23,692 nucleotides of DNA. Origin: UBA4582 sp964228885. Lineage in GTDB: Bacteria; Pseudomonadota; Gammaproteobacteria; Pseudomonadales; Azotimanducaceae. Below are positions 1 to 7,520 of the stretch, piece after piece; the stretch's first letter is position 1, and every line of letters starts with the position of its first letter. The notes beneath the pieces are model-generated. The model was not told where the DNA came from, did no database searches, and was given only the letters and a program-made list of their open reading frames with translations. Position numbers and translations under genes: made by a program. The stretch lies in NCBI GenBank assembly GCA_964228885.1, contig CAXRCG010000110.1, positions 1 through 23,692 of the forward strand, read 5' to 3'.

Positions 1-1213
1 CAACACACAGTCGAATCATACCGGCTGTCACTCCGGCACTCGCCTGCTCCTCGGGTGTCATTTGACGATGAGTTGTTGATGATGGGTGACATGCCAAAGA
101 TTTTGCGTCACCGATATTGACAAGACGCTTGAATAGCCCTAACTGATCATAGAATTTGACCGCTGCCTCATAACCACCATTAACCTCGAAAGTCAGCAGA
201 CTCGCTGGGCTGCCGTTCGTGTATTTCTGTGCGAGACCATAATAGGGGCTATCAGGCAGACCCGCGAAACTGACCGTTGCAACAGCCTCATGTTCATTTA
301 GGTAGTTGGCAACAGCGAGTGCATTGCTACAATGGCGTTCCATACGTAGCGCAAGCGTCTCCAGTCCCTGAAGAATTAAAAACGCATTAAAGGGAGAAAT
401 AGTTGAGCCAGTATTTCGAAGTGGCACTGTACGCGCTCGACCGATATAAGCTGCAGGCCCCATGGCTTCAGTATATACAACGCCATGATAAGAAGCTTCA
501 GGCGTTGTCATCATTGCAAACTTGTCAGCATGGTCGGCCCAGGGGAAGTTACCGGAATCAACAATGATCCCACCTAGAGATGTTCCATGGCCGCCCATAT
601 ATTTTGTGAGCGAGTGAACAACGATGTCGGCGCCATAGGCAATCGGCTTTATAAGCATCGGAGTGGCAACAGTGTTGTCGACGACAAGTGGTACACCGTG
701 ATCATGCGCAACTTTGGCCAGCGCTTCAATATCAACAATGTTACCCGCCGGATTACCGATTGTTTCGCTGAACACTGCCCGGGTTTTGTCATCGATGAGC
801 GCGGCAATACTTTCCGGTTTATCATCGGCTGCAAACCGGACTTCAACGCCCTGCTTGGGAAACATGTGAGCAAATAGCGTATAGGTGCCACCATATAATT
901 GCGGCGTTGTCACAATATTGGTGCCAACCTCCGTAATGTTCTGAATGGCATAGGTAATTGCCGCACTGCCTGCGCTTACCGCCAATGCACCAATACCGCC
1001 CTCAAGATCGGCAACACGTTGCTCAAGCACATCAGTGGTCGGATTCATGATTCGCGTATAAATATTTCCCGGTACAGCGAGATCAAAAAGGTCAGCGCCG
1101 TGTTGTGCGTTGTCAAACTCATACGCAACATTTTGATATATTGGCACTGCTACAGAGTGGGTGGTGGGATCAGTGGTATAACCTGAATGAATTAGTTTTG
1201 TCTCGTCTTTCAT
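1..1213 (-). CDS. metY: O-acetylhomoserine sulfhydrylase (MetY), C-terminus cut by the window edge
   Basis: PLP enzyme of the Cys/Met metabolism family that makes homocysteine from O-acetylhomoserine and sulfide in the cytoplasm. The protein starts MKDETKLIHSGY and shows the family's opening PIYQNVAYEF, the YTRIMNPTTDVLEQR stretch and a GSAAIT segment. The PLP-lysine motif is SLTKYMGGHG, with the Schiff-base lysine at residue 204 (codon 602-604). The gene reads leftwards off position 1: 404 residues are present, and full-length relatives have about 425-430, so only the last 20-odd residues are missing. The start ATG at 1213 has GGAA seven bases upstream. It lies 99 bp behind the MFS gene on the same strand and could be co-transcribed with it, but it could also have its own promoter. 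MetY is preferred over cystathionine gamma-synthase because of the long form and the N-terminal sequence. The identification rests on motif recognition. Confidence 0.93.
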   Translation of the reverse strand, partial: MKDETKLIHSGYTTDPTTHSVAVPIYQNVAYEFDNAQHGADLFDLAVPGNIYTRIMNPTTDVLEQRVADLEGGIGALAVSAGSAAITYAIQNITEVGTNIVTTPQLYGGTYTLFAHMFPKQGVEVRFAADDKPESIAALIDDKTRAVFSETIGNPAGNIVDIEALAKVAHDHGVPLVVDNTVATPMLIKPIAYGADIVVHSLTKYMGGHGTSLGGIIVDSGNFPWADHADKFAMMTTPEASYHGVVYTEAMGPAAYIGRARTVPLRNTGSTISPFNAFLILQGLETLALRMERHCSNALAVANYLNEHEAVATVSFAGLPDSPYYGLAQKYTNGSPASLLTFEVNGGYEAAVKFYDQLGLFKRLVNIGDAKSLACHPSSTTHRQMTPEEQASAGVTAGMIRLCV

Positions 1214-1312
1214 GGTCGCTTTCCGTTGTGGTATTAAAGTTGGATCAATTTGTATTGCTCGAGGAAGAGGGAAGATACTATGCCTCTGGTACGAATGGAA
1301 CCGAGCGGCTTC

Positions 1313-2653
1313 TCATGCCGCCATATGTCGTCGCTCCAGTTCACGCCTTATTTCATCGTGCGCAGTGCGATTCAATGGATATTTTAACATTGACAGAAAA
1401 GCCAGAAAAAGACCAAAGGCCGTGCCAACACAATAGGTCACTAGCAATCCATCCAAAGCCTCACTAGAATTATCTCCTCCGGGAACGAATCCAAACGCAA
1501 CTTCCAGAATAGCGAAACTGGCACCCACAGCGAATGCGGCACCCAACTTGTTTGTTGTTGTCAGCAAGGCAAAAAATAAACCGGGTCGTTTTTGCCCGGA
1601 ACGCAATTCATCCTCATCGGTTAGATCAGCCATCATTGAGCGCAGCAAAGTTGGCGCTGCACCAAAAGCGACGCCAAACGCAATCGTGAACCCCCAGAGA
1701 ACAACGACGCTACCCTCTTGGGCTATCGGTATTAATCCCAGATTGATACCTACCGCATACAAAAGAGCGATTTTTAGTGCGACATCTTTGCCGACTTTAT
1801 ATGCCAACTTTAGCCACATTGGCATTGCCAAAAAACTCGCTAGAAAATAAAACAATAGGGCAATGCTTGCATGCTCAGGCAACTTGAAATAGGTCGCTGC
1901 AACAAAAATGTAAAGCGCACCTGATACGGCAGTACCGAATCCCGCGGCAAGATCTGCCGCTAACAATCTCCACAGAAGATTATTTGATGCAAGTACTTTT
2001 ATCGCCTCAGCCCATGGAACACTTGACTGCGGTTTGCTATGGGTGTCTGGCACCATCGTCAAGGTTGGCACAACGAGCAAAGGAAACAGGATGAGACAAA
2101 ACCAACCCATACTTGCCACTTTCGCAGACTCGCTACTATCACCCGTCAGCTCAAGTGTAGCTGGAATACCTAAAACCACAGTCATTCCAGCGATGACAAA
2201 TATTTCACGCCAGCCAAACAAGCGAGAACGATCGTCGTAGGTTAATGCTAGTTCTGCTCCCCAAGATTGGTGCGCAATCGCTAACATAGTGTAGCCAACA
2301 TATAACGCGATTAGCCAGAACAGCAGATAACCGGGTGAGACACTCTCTCTGTTGGGCATAAACACCATCCAGACAGAAAGCACCAATATCGGTATTGAGA
2401 TTGCAATCCAGTGTTTACGTCTACCCCACCGAGTATCAAACTTGTCGATGACAATGCCCATCACCGGATCTGTAATCACGTCCCAGATTCGGGCTAGCGT
2501 GAAAATAGTGCCTACAGTAACCAAAGACAAACCCATGCCCTCGGTATAAAACCGGGGCAGATACACCGCGACGGGCATTCCCATCGCAGCCATAGGTATC
2601 GTCACGCCAGAATAAGCTATCAGGGTACGTTTTGTTAAATCTGGATTATTAAT
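1313..2653 (-). CDS. GPH-family MFS (sugar/cation symporter-like) transporter, probable AUU start
   Basis: Inner-membrane transporter of the glycoside-pentoside-hexuronide:cation symporter branch (MFS_2). It shows about twelve hydrophobic segments and the family's first cytoplasmic loop DKFDTRWGRRKHW. The substrate is unknown: members move sugars, glucuronides and other organic solutes. The first conventional start in frame is GTG at 2605, but that would begin inside transmembrane segment 1 and has no ribosome-binding site. In-frame sequence upstream reads NNPDLTKRTLIAYSG, a normal start of TM1 for the family. It begins at an ATT codon (2651-2653) that has GGGAG six bases upstream (2660-2664). 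From there the product is 446 aa, usual for the family. The in-frame stop further upstream is TAA near 2720. I therefore annotate an AUU start; a sequencing error (ATT for ATG) or an initiation at GTG cannot be excluded. It sits between the ThDP enzyme and metY, all on the minus strand. Confidence 0.8.
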   Translation of the reverse strand: MNNPDLTKRTLIAYSGVTIPMAAMGMPVAVYLPRFYTEGMGLSLVTVGTIFTLARIWDVITDPVMGIVIDKFDTRWGRRKHWIAISIPILVLSVWMVFMPNRESVSPGYLLFWLIALYVGYTMLAIAHQSWGAELALTYDDRSRLFGWREIFVIAGMTVVLGIPATLELTGDSSESAKVASMGWFCLILFPLLVVPTLTMVPDTHSKPQSSVPWAEAIKVLASNNLLWRLLAADLAAGFGTAVSGALYIFVAATYFKLPEHASIALLFYFLASFLAMPMWLKLAYKVGKDVALKIALLYAVGINLGLIPIAQEGSVVVLWGFTIAFGVAFGAAPTLLRSMMADLTDEDELRSGQKRPGLFFALLTTTNKLGAAFAVGASFAILEVAFGFVPGGDNSSEALDGLLVTYCVGTAFGLFLAFLSMLKYPLNRTAHDEIRRELERRHMAA

Positions 2654-2659
2654 GCGGTG

Positions 2660-2664
2660 CTCCC
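2660..2664 (-). promoter_or_regulatory. Ribosome-binding site that supports the AUU start of the MFS gene
   Basis: GGGAG on the minus strand with a 6-nt gap to the ATT codon at 2651-2653. No similar site precedes the GTG at 2605, so this site decides the start choice. Seen directly; function inferred. Confidence 0.5.
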
Positions 2665-2692
2665 AAAATTCTGGATATCCTCTATGGCGCAG

Positions 2693-2712
2693 AACCTGGC
2701 GGGAACCAGGTT
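2693..2712 (-). other. Seven-base-pair hairpin between the ThDP-enzyme gene and the MFS gene
   Basis: AACCTGG and CCAGGTT are perfect inverted arms around a 6-nt loop, 53 nt after the stop of the upstream gene. No T-run follows it on the minus strand, so it is not a standard intrinsic terminator. It could be a processing or mRNA-stabilising hairpin, or a weak terminator inside a three-gene transcript. Confidence 0.35.
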
Positions 2713-2765
2713 TCTCCCTTTATTATTATTGTTAACAGCATTTAGCCAACTCAACTGACAGACAG

Positions 2766-4313
2766 TTATGCCAGCATAATTTCAATTAGTCGAGGTCCAT
2801 GAGTATTCATCGCCGTGATGTACTGCTCGTTAAACTCTTCAATCGTCGTTGCTCTTGTTGCTGGAACGCCCATACCCTCGGAAAGCTTCACAAAATCGAT
2901 ATCCGGATTACTAATGTCCAGCATATCTAACGTTTTTTTGTTCATCGTCTGCGCGCCTACCCGAGCAAGCTCAATCTGAAGAATCTGGTATTTACGATTA
3001 GCAAAAATCAACACACAAATGTCCAGATTTTCCCGCGCCATCGTCCAGAGGGATTGGATAGTATACATCGCCCCGCCATCACCGTGGTTGCAGACAACTT
3101 TTCTATCGGGACAGGCTACCGCAGCGCCGATGGCTGTTGGTAAACCATAGCCTATTGAGCCGCCGGTGAGCGTCAACCAGTCATGTGGTTCTGCATTGGC
3201 GCTACAGGGATAACACGCGCCCCCCGCGGTGGCACCCTCATCAACAACAATCGCGTCGACAGGTAAATATTCGGCAAACGTCATACCAATGGTTCCGGGA
3301 GAGAGCCCATCTTTGCCTGGTCCAGCTTTCACAAGCTTCGTATATCTTGGCTTTTCTGATTCAGCGCCAATAGCTGCCACTAACCTCAAAAGGGCATCTT
3401 CGGCATCCTCGTCCACGTTTGCCAGTATGTGCAGTTCACTGCCCGGTGCGTAGAACTCACTTGGCTTTCCGGGATAGGCAAAAAAAGCAACCGGTGCTTT
3501 TGTACCCACCATAATGAGCTGTTCCATGTCTTTTATCTGCTCGACGCCCATTTCCGCGAAATATTGCAATCGCTCTACCTGGCAACGACCTTCACCTCTG
3601 GGCATCCGGGTGAAAAATGTGTCAGTGAAAATTCGAGCGCCGCTCGCCTGAGCAATCTTATCAGCCAAAGACAAAGCTTCTTCACTTAATCCCATATTAC
3701 CCAACAATATCATTGTTGTTTTGCCGTTTTGCAAAAGCTTTGCTGCATGGTCTACTGCGTCAACACCAACCCTCACGGGAGGAACCGCGGGTTTTAGCGG
3801 TGCAGGATCAACAGATTCATTCCATGCGCAATCCGCGGGCACGATTAATGTGGATATTTTTCCCGCCCCTTGGTTTGCAATCGCAACCGCCTCTGCGGCA
3901 TCTCTTGGTAGGTTTTCGGCCGTATCACTTGTGTGTACCCAATCGGAAACACCCTGAGCTAATGAAATAATGTCTGATGTCAGTGGCGCATCATATTTTT
4001 TATGATAAACAGCATGATCACCAATCAAATTTAGAACCGGCGTGTTTGCCTTTTTTGCGTTGTGCAGGTTAGCAGAAGCGTTGGACAAACCAGGACCGAG
4101 ATGCAACAACGTGCAGGCAGGTTTTCCCGCCATTCTTCCATATCCATCAGCGGCGCCGGAGCATACACCCTCAAACAAACTCAGGATTGATCGCATACCC
4201 TGAGTTTTACCAATAGCAGCAACCATATGCATCTCTGAAGTTCCTGGATTAGAGAAACACACTTCGACACCATTATTGATGAGTGTTTCAAGAAGACTTT
4301 CTGCTCCGTTCAT
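2766..4313 (-). CDS. Thiamine-diphosphate-dependent enzyme, acetolactate synthase large-subunit-like
   Basis: Cytoplasmic ThDP enzyme of the IlvB/benzoylformate-decarboxylase superfamily, 515 aa. It has the pyrimidine-binding domain with the catalytic Glu48 (SLFEGVCSGAADGYGR), a central domain, and the pyrophosphate/Mg motif beginning GDGG at 411 and ending at Asn439. The usual annotation is 'acetolactate synthase large subunit', but no small regulatory subunit or ilvC is nearby. It belongs to the divergent group that often acts as a decarboxylase or lyase on unknown 2-oxo acids, so biosynthetic ALS activity is doubtful. I chose the ATG at 4313 because GGAG lies seven bases upstream and the protein opens with the family-like MNGAESLLETLINNGVE. 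A longer frame to 4382 would add 23 unconserved residues and has no such site. It is the first gene of a possible ThDP enzyme-MFS-metY set, with 112 bp to the MFS start. Confidence 0.85.
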   Translation of the reverse strand: MNGAESLLETLINNGVEVCFSNPGTSEMHMVAAIGKTQGMRSILSLFEGVCSGAADGYGRMAGKPACTLLHLGPGLSNASANLHNAKKANTPVLNLIGDHAVYHKKYDAPLTSDIISLAQGVSDWVHTSDTAENLPRDAAEAVAIANQGAGKISTLIVPADCAWNESVDPAPLKPAVPPVRVGVDAVDHAAKLLQNGKTTMILLGNMGLSEEALSLADKIAQASGARIFTDTFFTRMPRGEGRCQVERLQYFAEMGVEQIKDMEQLIMVGTKAPVAFFAYPGKPSEFYAPGSELHILANVDEDAEDALLRLVAAIGAESEKPRYTKLVKAGPGKDGLSPGTIGMTFAEYLPVDAIVVDEGATAGGACYPCSANAEPHDWLTLTGGSIGYGLPTAIGAAVACPDRKVVCNHGDGGAMYTIQSLWTMARENLDICVLIFANRKYQILQIELARVGAQTMNKKTLDMLDISNPDIDFVKLSEGMGVPATRATTIEEFNEQYITAMNTHGPRLIEIMLA

Positions 4314-4401
4314 AAATTTTCTCCGGCAAATTGGGTCGAGAGTATAACCCATTGCTCGCTCGTTGAGGGACCACGGGACCACGCACCGCTTTTAACTGTT
4401 T

Positions 4402-4429
4402 ACCATAGCTATCCGGACCACATGGTCAA
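4402..4429 (-). promoter_or_regulatory. Candidate sigma-70 promoter for the ThDP-enzyme gene
   Basis: On the minus strand TTGACC (4424-4429) and TATGGT (4402-4407) are 16 bases apart, matching 5/6 and 4/6 of the consensus. The start point would be near 4395, giving a leader of about 80 nt. The 12-bp element GACCA-CA-TGGTC (4416-4427) overlaps the -35 and could be an operator half. Two tandem copies of GGGACCAC lie at 4367-4382 in the leader. Confidence 0.4.
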
Positions 4430-4444
4430 AATCTCTACTCTGAC

Positions 4445-4461
4445 TTGGTGAATTTCACCAA
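4445..4461. promoter_or_regulatory. Perfect 17-bp palindrome, candidate enhancer or operator
   Basis: TTGGTGAA-T-TTCACCAA is fully symmetric. Its centre is about 113 bp upstream of the TGGCAC element at 4566, a usual distance for an activator of sigma-54 polymerase such as PspF. It is also about 16 bp upstream of the -35 of the left-facing promoter, so it could instead serve the ThDP-enzyme gene. The symmetry is seen directly; which promoter it serves is inference. Confidence 0.6.
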
Positions 4462-4565
4462 ATCAAGGTCGATTAATCATTCTGACAAACAAAATTTAAG
4501 AAACAGAAACCGAGCGCTCATAATTAGTTCAATATAAACAATGGCTTATAAGTAATTTAATATCT

Positions 4566-4581
4566 TGGCACAGTTTGTGTA
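4566..4581 (+). promoter_or_regulatory. Candidate sigma-54 promoter ahead of the peptide-pspA pair
   Basis: TGGCAC (4566-4571) matches the -24 element fully. The -12 element reads GTGTA (4577-4581) against TTGCW, so the invariant G is present at the right spacing but the following C is a T. Transcription would begin near 4592, with a leader of about 74 nt. pspA genes in enterobacteria are transcribed by sigma-54 polymerase with PspF, which raises the prior. The imperfect -12 lowers it. Confidence 0.45.
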
Positions 4582-4665
4582 TTAGTCTGATTGGCAGGTT
4601 GAAAATCAGATTACATCCTGTAGGACTAACACCCACAGGCACACACTAAAAAGAGAGTAAGAAAA

Positions 4666-4929
4666 ATGACCACAGGAAGAATGAGAGCCGCAGGACGCAC
4701 AACGAATTGGATCACGGCATCTGTTTTGATACTTGTCATCGGGAGTTTTGGCCTATTCGCTGACGCTCGAGTGCAGGCAAACGAACTCCCACCGCTCAAT
4801 ATCAATACATCGTCAACCTCTACTGCACCAGACAACTGCATTCTTTGCACTCAGTCATTTAACGTTATTTGCGCAAATGCCACGAAAGAATCACTGCTCG
4901 AAGCGACCGGTGAAATTCTCTACAACTAA
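4666..4929 (+). CDS. Small exported Cys-containing peptide of unknown function upstream of pspA
   Basis: An 87-aa product I do not recognise. The N-terminus has positive residues (R5, R7, R11) and one hydrophobic segment (about residues 15-32), followed by possible signal-peptidase sites after ADA (34) or VQA (38). The remaining 50 or so residues are Ser/Thr/Asn-rich and carry three cysteines, C58-x-x-C61 and C69. Export to the periplasm, or anchoring by the uncleaved segment, is inferred from this. AAGAGAG lies eight bases before the ATG; a second ATG at 4681 is possible. The stop is 93 bp before pspA, and the gene lies directly behind the candidate sigma-54 promoter, so it is probably co-transcribed with pspA. 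It shows no resemblance to PspB, PspC, PspD or PspG that I can see. It could be a chance ORF, but the signal-like N-terminus and position argue for a real gene. Confidence 0.55.
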   Translation: MTTGRMRAAGRTTNWITASVLILVIGSFGLFADARVQANELPPLNINTSSTSTAPDNCILCTQSFNVICANATKESLLEATGEILYN

Positions 4930-5022
4930 ACCGGATGCCCACCGAAATTGGACGATTAGATTAAACAAGCCAATCGTTCAGATATTCAGGATACAAAACT
5001 GTTTTTTGCCGGAGTCAACAAC

Positions 5023-5709
5023 ATGAGCATTCTTAAACGATTTTCAGACATCGTAAATTCAAATGTAAATTCCATGCTGGATCAGGCTGAAGACCCACAG
5101 AAAATGATTAGCTTCATCGCGCGTGAAATGGAACAGACACTCATCACAATCCGAGGCGAGTCGACCAGATTTCTGGCAATACGTAAACGACTCGTCAACA
5201 AACGCAATCAACTGGTGGCGGAATCCGATCAATGGCAACAACACGCTGAACTGGCGATCGAAAAAGCACGTGATGATCTGGCCAAAGCAGCCCTAAAGGA
5301 AAAGAACCTCCATCAAAACGCTATCGACCAGTGTTCGCTTGAAATCAAACATATTGATGGCCTTGTCACCAATCTTTCCAACGATGCCAACCAACTCACA
5401 GAAAAACTTAAATTCACCAAAGCAAGACAAAAAGCCCTCGTGCTAAGAGGTAATAGTGTCAAATCAAGAATCAAGGTCAGGCGGCAGTTGCAAGACACTT
5501 TCTGCCACGATGCGCTGACCCGGTTCGAAGCATTTGAGCAAAAAATAGACGAACTTGAGGGTTGGGTCGAGTCATGGAAACTTGGCGCCAAAGTTCATAA
5601 TGGGTCAAGTGACGCCGGCCTTGGCGCACAACTAGAAGCTCTCGCACTAGATAACAAGCTCGATGACGAGTTGAAGGATCTGAAGCATAGGATTCAATCC
5701 AAGGGTTAA
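5023..5709 (+). CDS. pspA: Phage shock protein A (PspA)
   Basis: A 228-aa peripheral inner-membrane protein of the PspA/IM30 (ESCRT-III-like) family that binds stressed membranes and helps keep the proton-motive force. The opening MSILKRFSDIVNSNVNSMLD is the amphipathic N-terminal helix. It is followed by EDPQKMISFIAREME and a long coiled coil with the family's ARQKALVLR and RFEAFEQKIDELE blocks near residues 135-180. Length matches E. coli PspA (222 aa), and it is closer to that than to LiaH or Vipp1. GGAG sits eight bases before the ATG. In enterobacteria PspA binds and silences the activator PspF and works with PspB and PspC. None of these is present next to it here: the neighbours are the 87-aa peptide gene upstream and, 225 bp downstream, a GMC oxidoreductase. 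Confidence 0.93.
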   Translation: MSILKRFSDIVNSNVNSMLDQAEDPQKMISFIAREMEQTLITIRGESTRFLAIRKRLVNKRNQLVAESDQWQQHAELAIEKARDDLAKAALKEKNLHQNAIDQCSLEIKHIDGLVTNLSNDANQLTEKLKFTKARQKALVLRGNSVKSRIKVRRQLQDTFCHDALTRFEAFEQKIDELEGWVESWKLGAKVHNGSSDAGLGAQLEALALDNKLDDELKDLKHRIQSKG

Positions 5710-5934
5710 TTGCAGCGCCGGCAAGCTCCAGTAAAACCAGTGCAATAGAGGGTATGCTTATAACTTACAAAATCTACATAAAATCCTCGCAAGCTGGGCA
5801 ACTACCGCCCCTAGATCCAAGCCCGAAGATAATCGTCCATCAGATCTTGGCCTCGTGGAAATCACCGACTGAAGACACTTCAATCGCCCGCTATCCTGGC
5901 GTATCCTGAGAGAGAACACCAAATTGGATAGACT

Positions 5935-7464
5935 ATGCACGATCTACTCATCATCGGCGCTGGCAGCAGCGGTTCTGCTATTGCTGCACGAGCGACGGAA
6001 AATCCAAATCTGAGCGTTCTATTACTAGAAGCCGGACCTGATTACCCTATGTTAACCGAGACGCCGGCAGACATTATCAATAGTCACAATAACTCCTATA
6101 CTGATCATGACTGGGGACTCAGATATACTCCCACTCAAGGCCGCAGTGTGCCATTTCCTAGGGGAAGAGTGACCGGTGGGTCCAGCTCGGTTAACACAAC
6201 AATCGCACTAAGGGGCGTTCCAGAGGACTACAATGGCTGGGCTGATCTCGGCAATAGCGCTTGGTGCTGGGAAAATGTTCTTCCGGCTTTTAACCGACTC
6301 GAGCGTGACCTAGATTTCGGCCATCTTTCCTATCACGGCGACGCTGGCCCAATCAGTATAAGGCGTTATCCCCGGGAAGAACGTGTACCCCAGCAAGAAG
6401 CCTTTCTCGATGCCGCAGAGCAATTAGGTTATCCGCTGTGTGAGGATCAAAATGACCCACAAGGCTGGGGGGCGGGTCCGCAGCCAATGAACAAAATCGG
6501 CCGATTACGGGTTTCTTCTGCCGCGGCATATCTTGCGCCCATCAGATTAAGACCCAATCTAAAAATCCACAGCCACTCGACTGTGACCAGACTCCTGTTT
6601 AAAAAAAAGAAGTGTATCGGTGCAGAAGTTGTCACCAATACAGGCGTAACAAAGCGCTATGAAGCTCAGACTACCGTACTATGTGCCGGCGCCATCATGT
6701 CACCGGCAATTATGTTACGGTCAGGAATCGGACCCAAAGAAGAGTTAGAAGCGCTCGGTATCGCAGTGGTCGAGGATGTGCCCGGCATTGGGAAAAATCT
6801 CTGCGACCATCCAGCCCTAGCAGTGGTTGCACGCGTAAAAGCCGGCGTCAAAATCAATCGGGACGATCCAATAATCCAGACTATTCTGCGGTATACAGCC
6901 GAGGGATCTGACAAAAGAAACGACCTTCAAATTGAACAAATAAGTTTCGCTGGCACGGACAAATCTCCACCATCATTTTCAATTGCTGCGGTGTTGGAGT
7001 ACCAATACGGCAGAGGCGAAATTACCCTGCAATCCACAGATCCGCAGGTACAGCCGAACATCTATAACCGATTTTGTGAAGATGAAAGAGATTGCAACCG
7101 TCTTGTTCAATGCATGAAAGATACACTTCGATTCACTGAGTCCGGAGCGATTGCAGATATGATCGAATCAGTCATTTTCCCTGACCCGGCAAGAGGCACG
7201 GATGATGAAACACTTGCTGCACTCTGCAAGCGATTTTCAGGTAGTGGTTACCATCCATGCGGTACGCTGAAAATGGGTCCGAATACCGATCCATTTAGCG
7301 TGGTGGACCAACACGGTTGCTGCCATAGTATTGACCAGCTTGTCATTGCTGACGCGTCGATCATGCCCTATGTGCCAAGGGCCAACACAAACCTTAGCTG
7401 CATCATGATTGGTGAAATGGTCGGTGAATGGATCAGGACCACCCCTGGGCACTACGGGTTGTAA
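5935..7464 (+). CDS. GMC-family FAD oxidoreductase (choline dehydrogenase-like)
   Basis: A 509-aa flavoenzyme that oxidises an alcohol, with an unknown substrate. The ADP-binding motif is IIGAGSSGSAIAARA (Gly8, 10, 13) with Glu32 closing the Rossmann unit. GMC signature 1 spans residues about 75-97 (FPRGRVTGGSSSVN onward) and signature 2 is GAIMSPAIMLRSGIGP. The catalytic pair is His440 in GYHPCGTLKMG and Asn484 in RANTNLS. There is no signal peptide, so it is probably cytoplasmic. GGA lies six bases before the ATG. The D-aminoacylase gene follows 56 bp later on the same strand, so they may form one transcript. The 225 bp between pspA and this gene show no convincing terminator or ORF. 'Choline dehydrogenase' would be an over-call, because the family covers many alcohols. 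Confidence 0.88.
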   Translation: MHDLLIIGAGSSGSAIAARATENPNLSVLLLEAGPDYPMLTETPADIINSHNNSYTDHDWGLRYTPTQGRSVPFPRGRVTGGSSSVNTTIALRGVPEDYNGWADLGNSAWCWENVLPAFNRLERDLDFGHLSYHGDAGPISIRRYPREERVPQQEAFLDAAEQLGYPLCEDQNDPQGWGAGPQPMNKIGRLRVSSAAAYLAPIRLRPNLKIHSHSTVTRLLFKKKKCIGAEVVTNTGVTKRYEAQTTVLCAGAIMSPAIMLRSGIGPKEELEALGIAVVEDVPGIGKNLCDHPALAVVARVKAGVKINRDDPIIQTILRYTAEGSDKRNDLQIEQISFAGTDKSPPSFSIAAVLEYQYGRGEITLQSTDPQVQPNIYNRFCEDERDCNRLVQCMKDTLRFTESGAIADMIESVIFPDPARGTDDETLAALCKRFSGSGYHPCGTLKMGPNTDPFSVVDQHGCCHSIDQLVIADASIMPYVPRANTNLSCIMIGEMVGEWIRTTPGHYGL

Positions 7465-7505
7465 CGCTTCATCAAAAAACCCAATACAACGTCTGGTATT
7501 TACAC

Positions 7506-7512
7506 AAGGAGG
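7506..7512 (+). promoter_or_regulatory. Strong ribosome-binding site fixing the D-aminoacylase start
   Basis: AAGGAGG, eight bases before the ATG at 7521. The open frame extends back to 7428 inside the GMC gene, but this site and the family-like MSHLTIRNVN start settle the choice. Confidence 0.85.
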
Positions 7513-7520
7513 AAAATCAT

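Larger units (their letters stand above)
4314..4665. other. Divergent intergenic control region (352 bp)
   Basis: This AT-rich stretch separates the minus-strand ThDP-enzyme gene from the plus-strand peptide-pspA pair. It holds a sigma-70-like promoter facing left, a 17-bp palindrome in the middle, and a TGGCAC-type candidate sigma-54 promoter facing right, each listed separately. An inverted repeat with 7-bp arms (TCTGATT/AATCAGA, 4586-4610) lies at the predicted right-hand transcript start. No ORF with a ribosome-binding site is visible inside. Confidence 0.7.

Noticed and set aside
587..1467. Four plus-strand ORFs of 74-120 codons across 587-1467
   Set aside because: They lie opposite metY and the MFS gene, have no ribosome-binding sites and unlikely compositions; they are shadow frames.
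7428..7520. Longer D-aminoacylase start inside the GMC gene
   Set aside because: The added 31 residues are the GMC reading in another frame, and a strong ribosome-binding site precedes the ATG at 7521.
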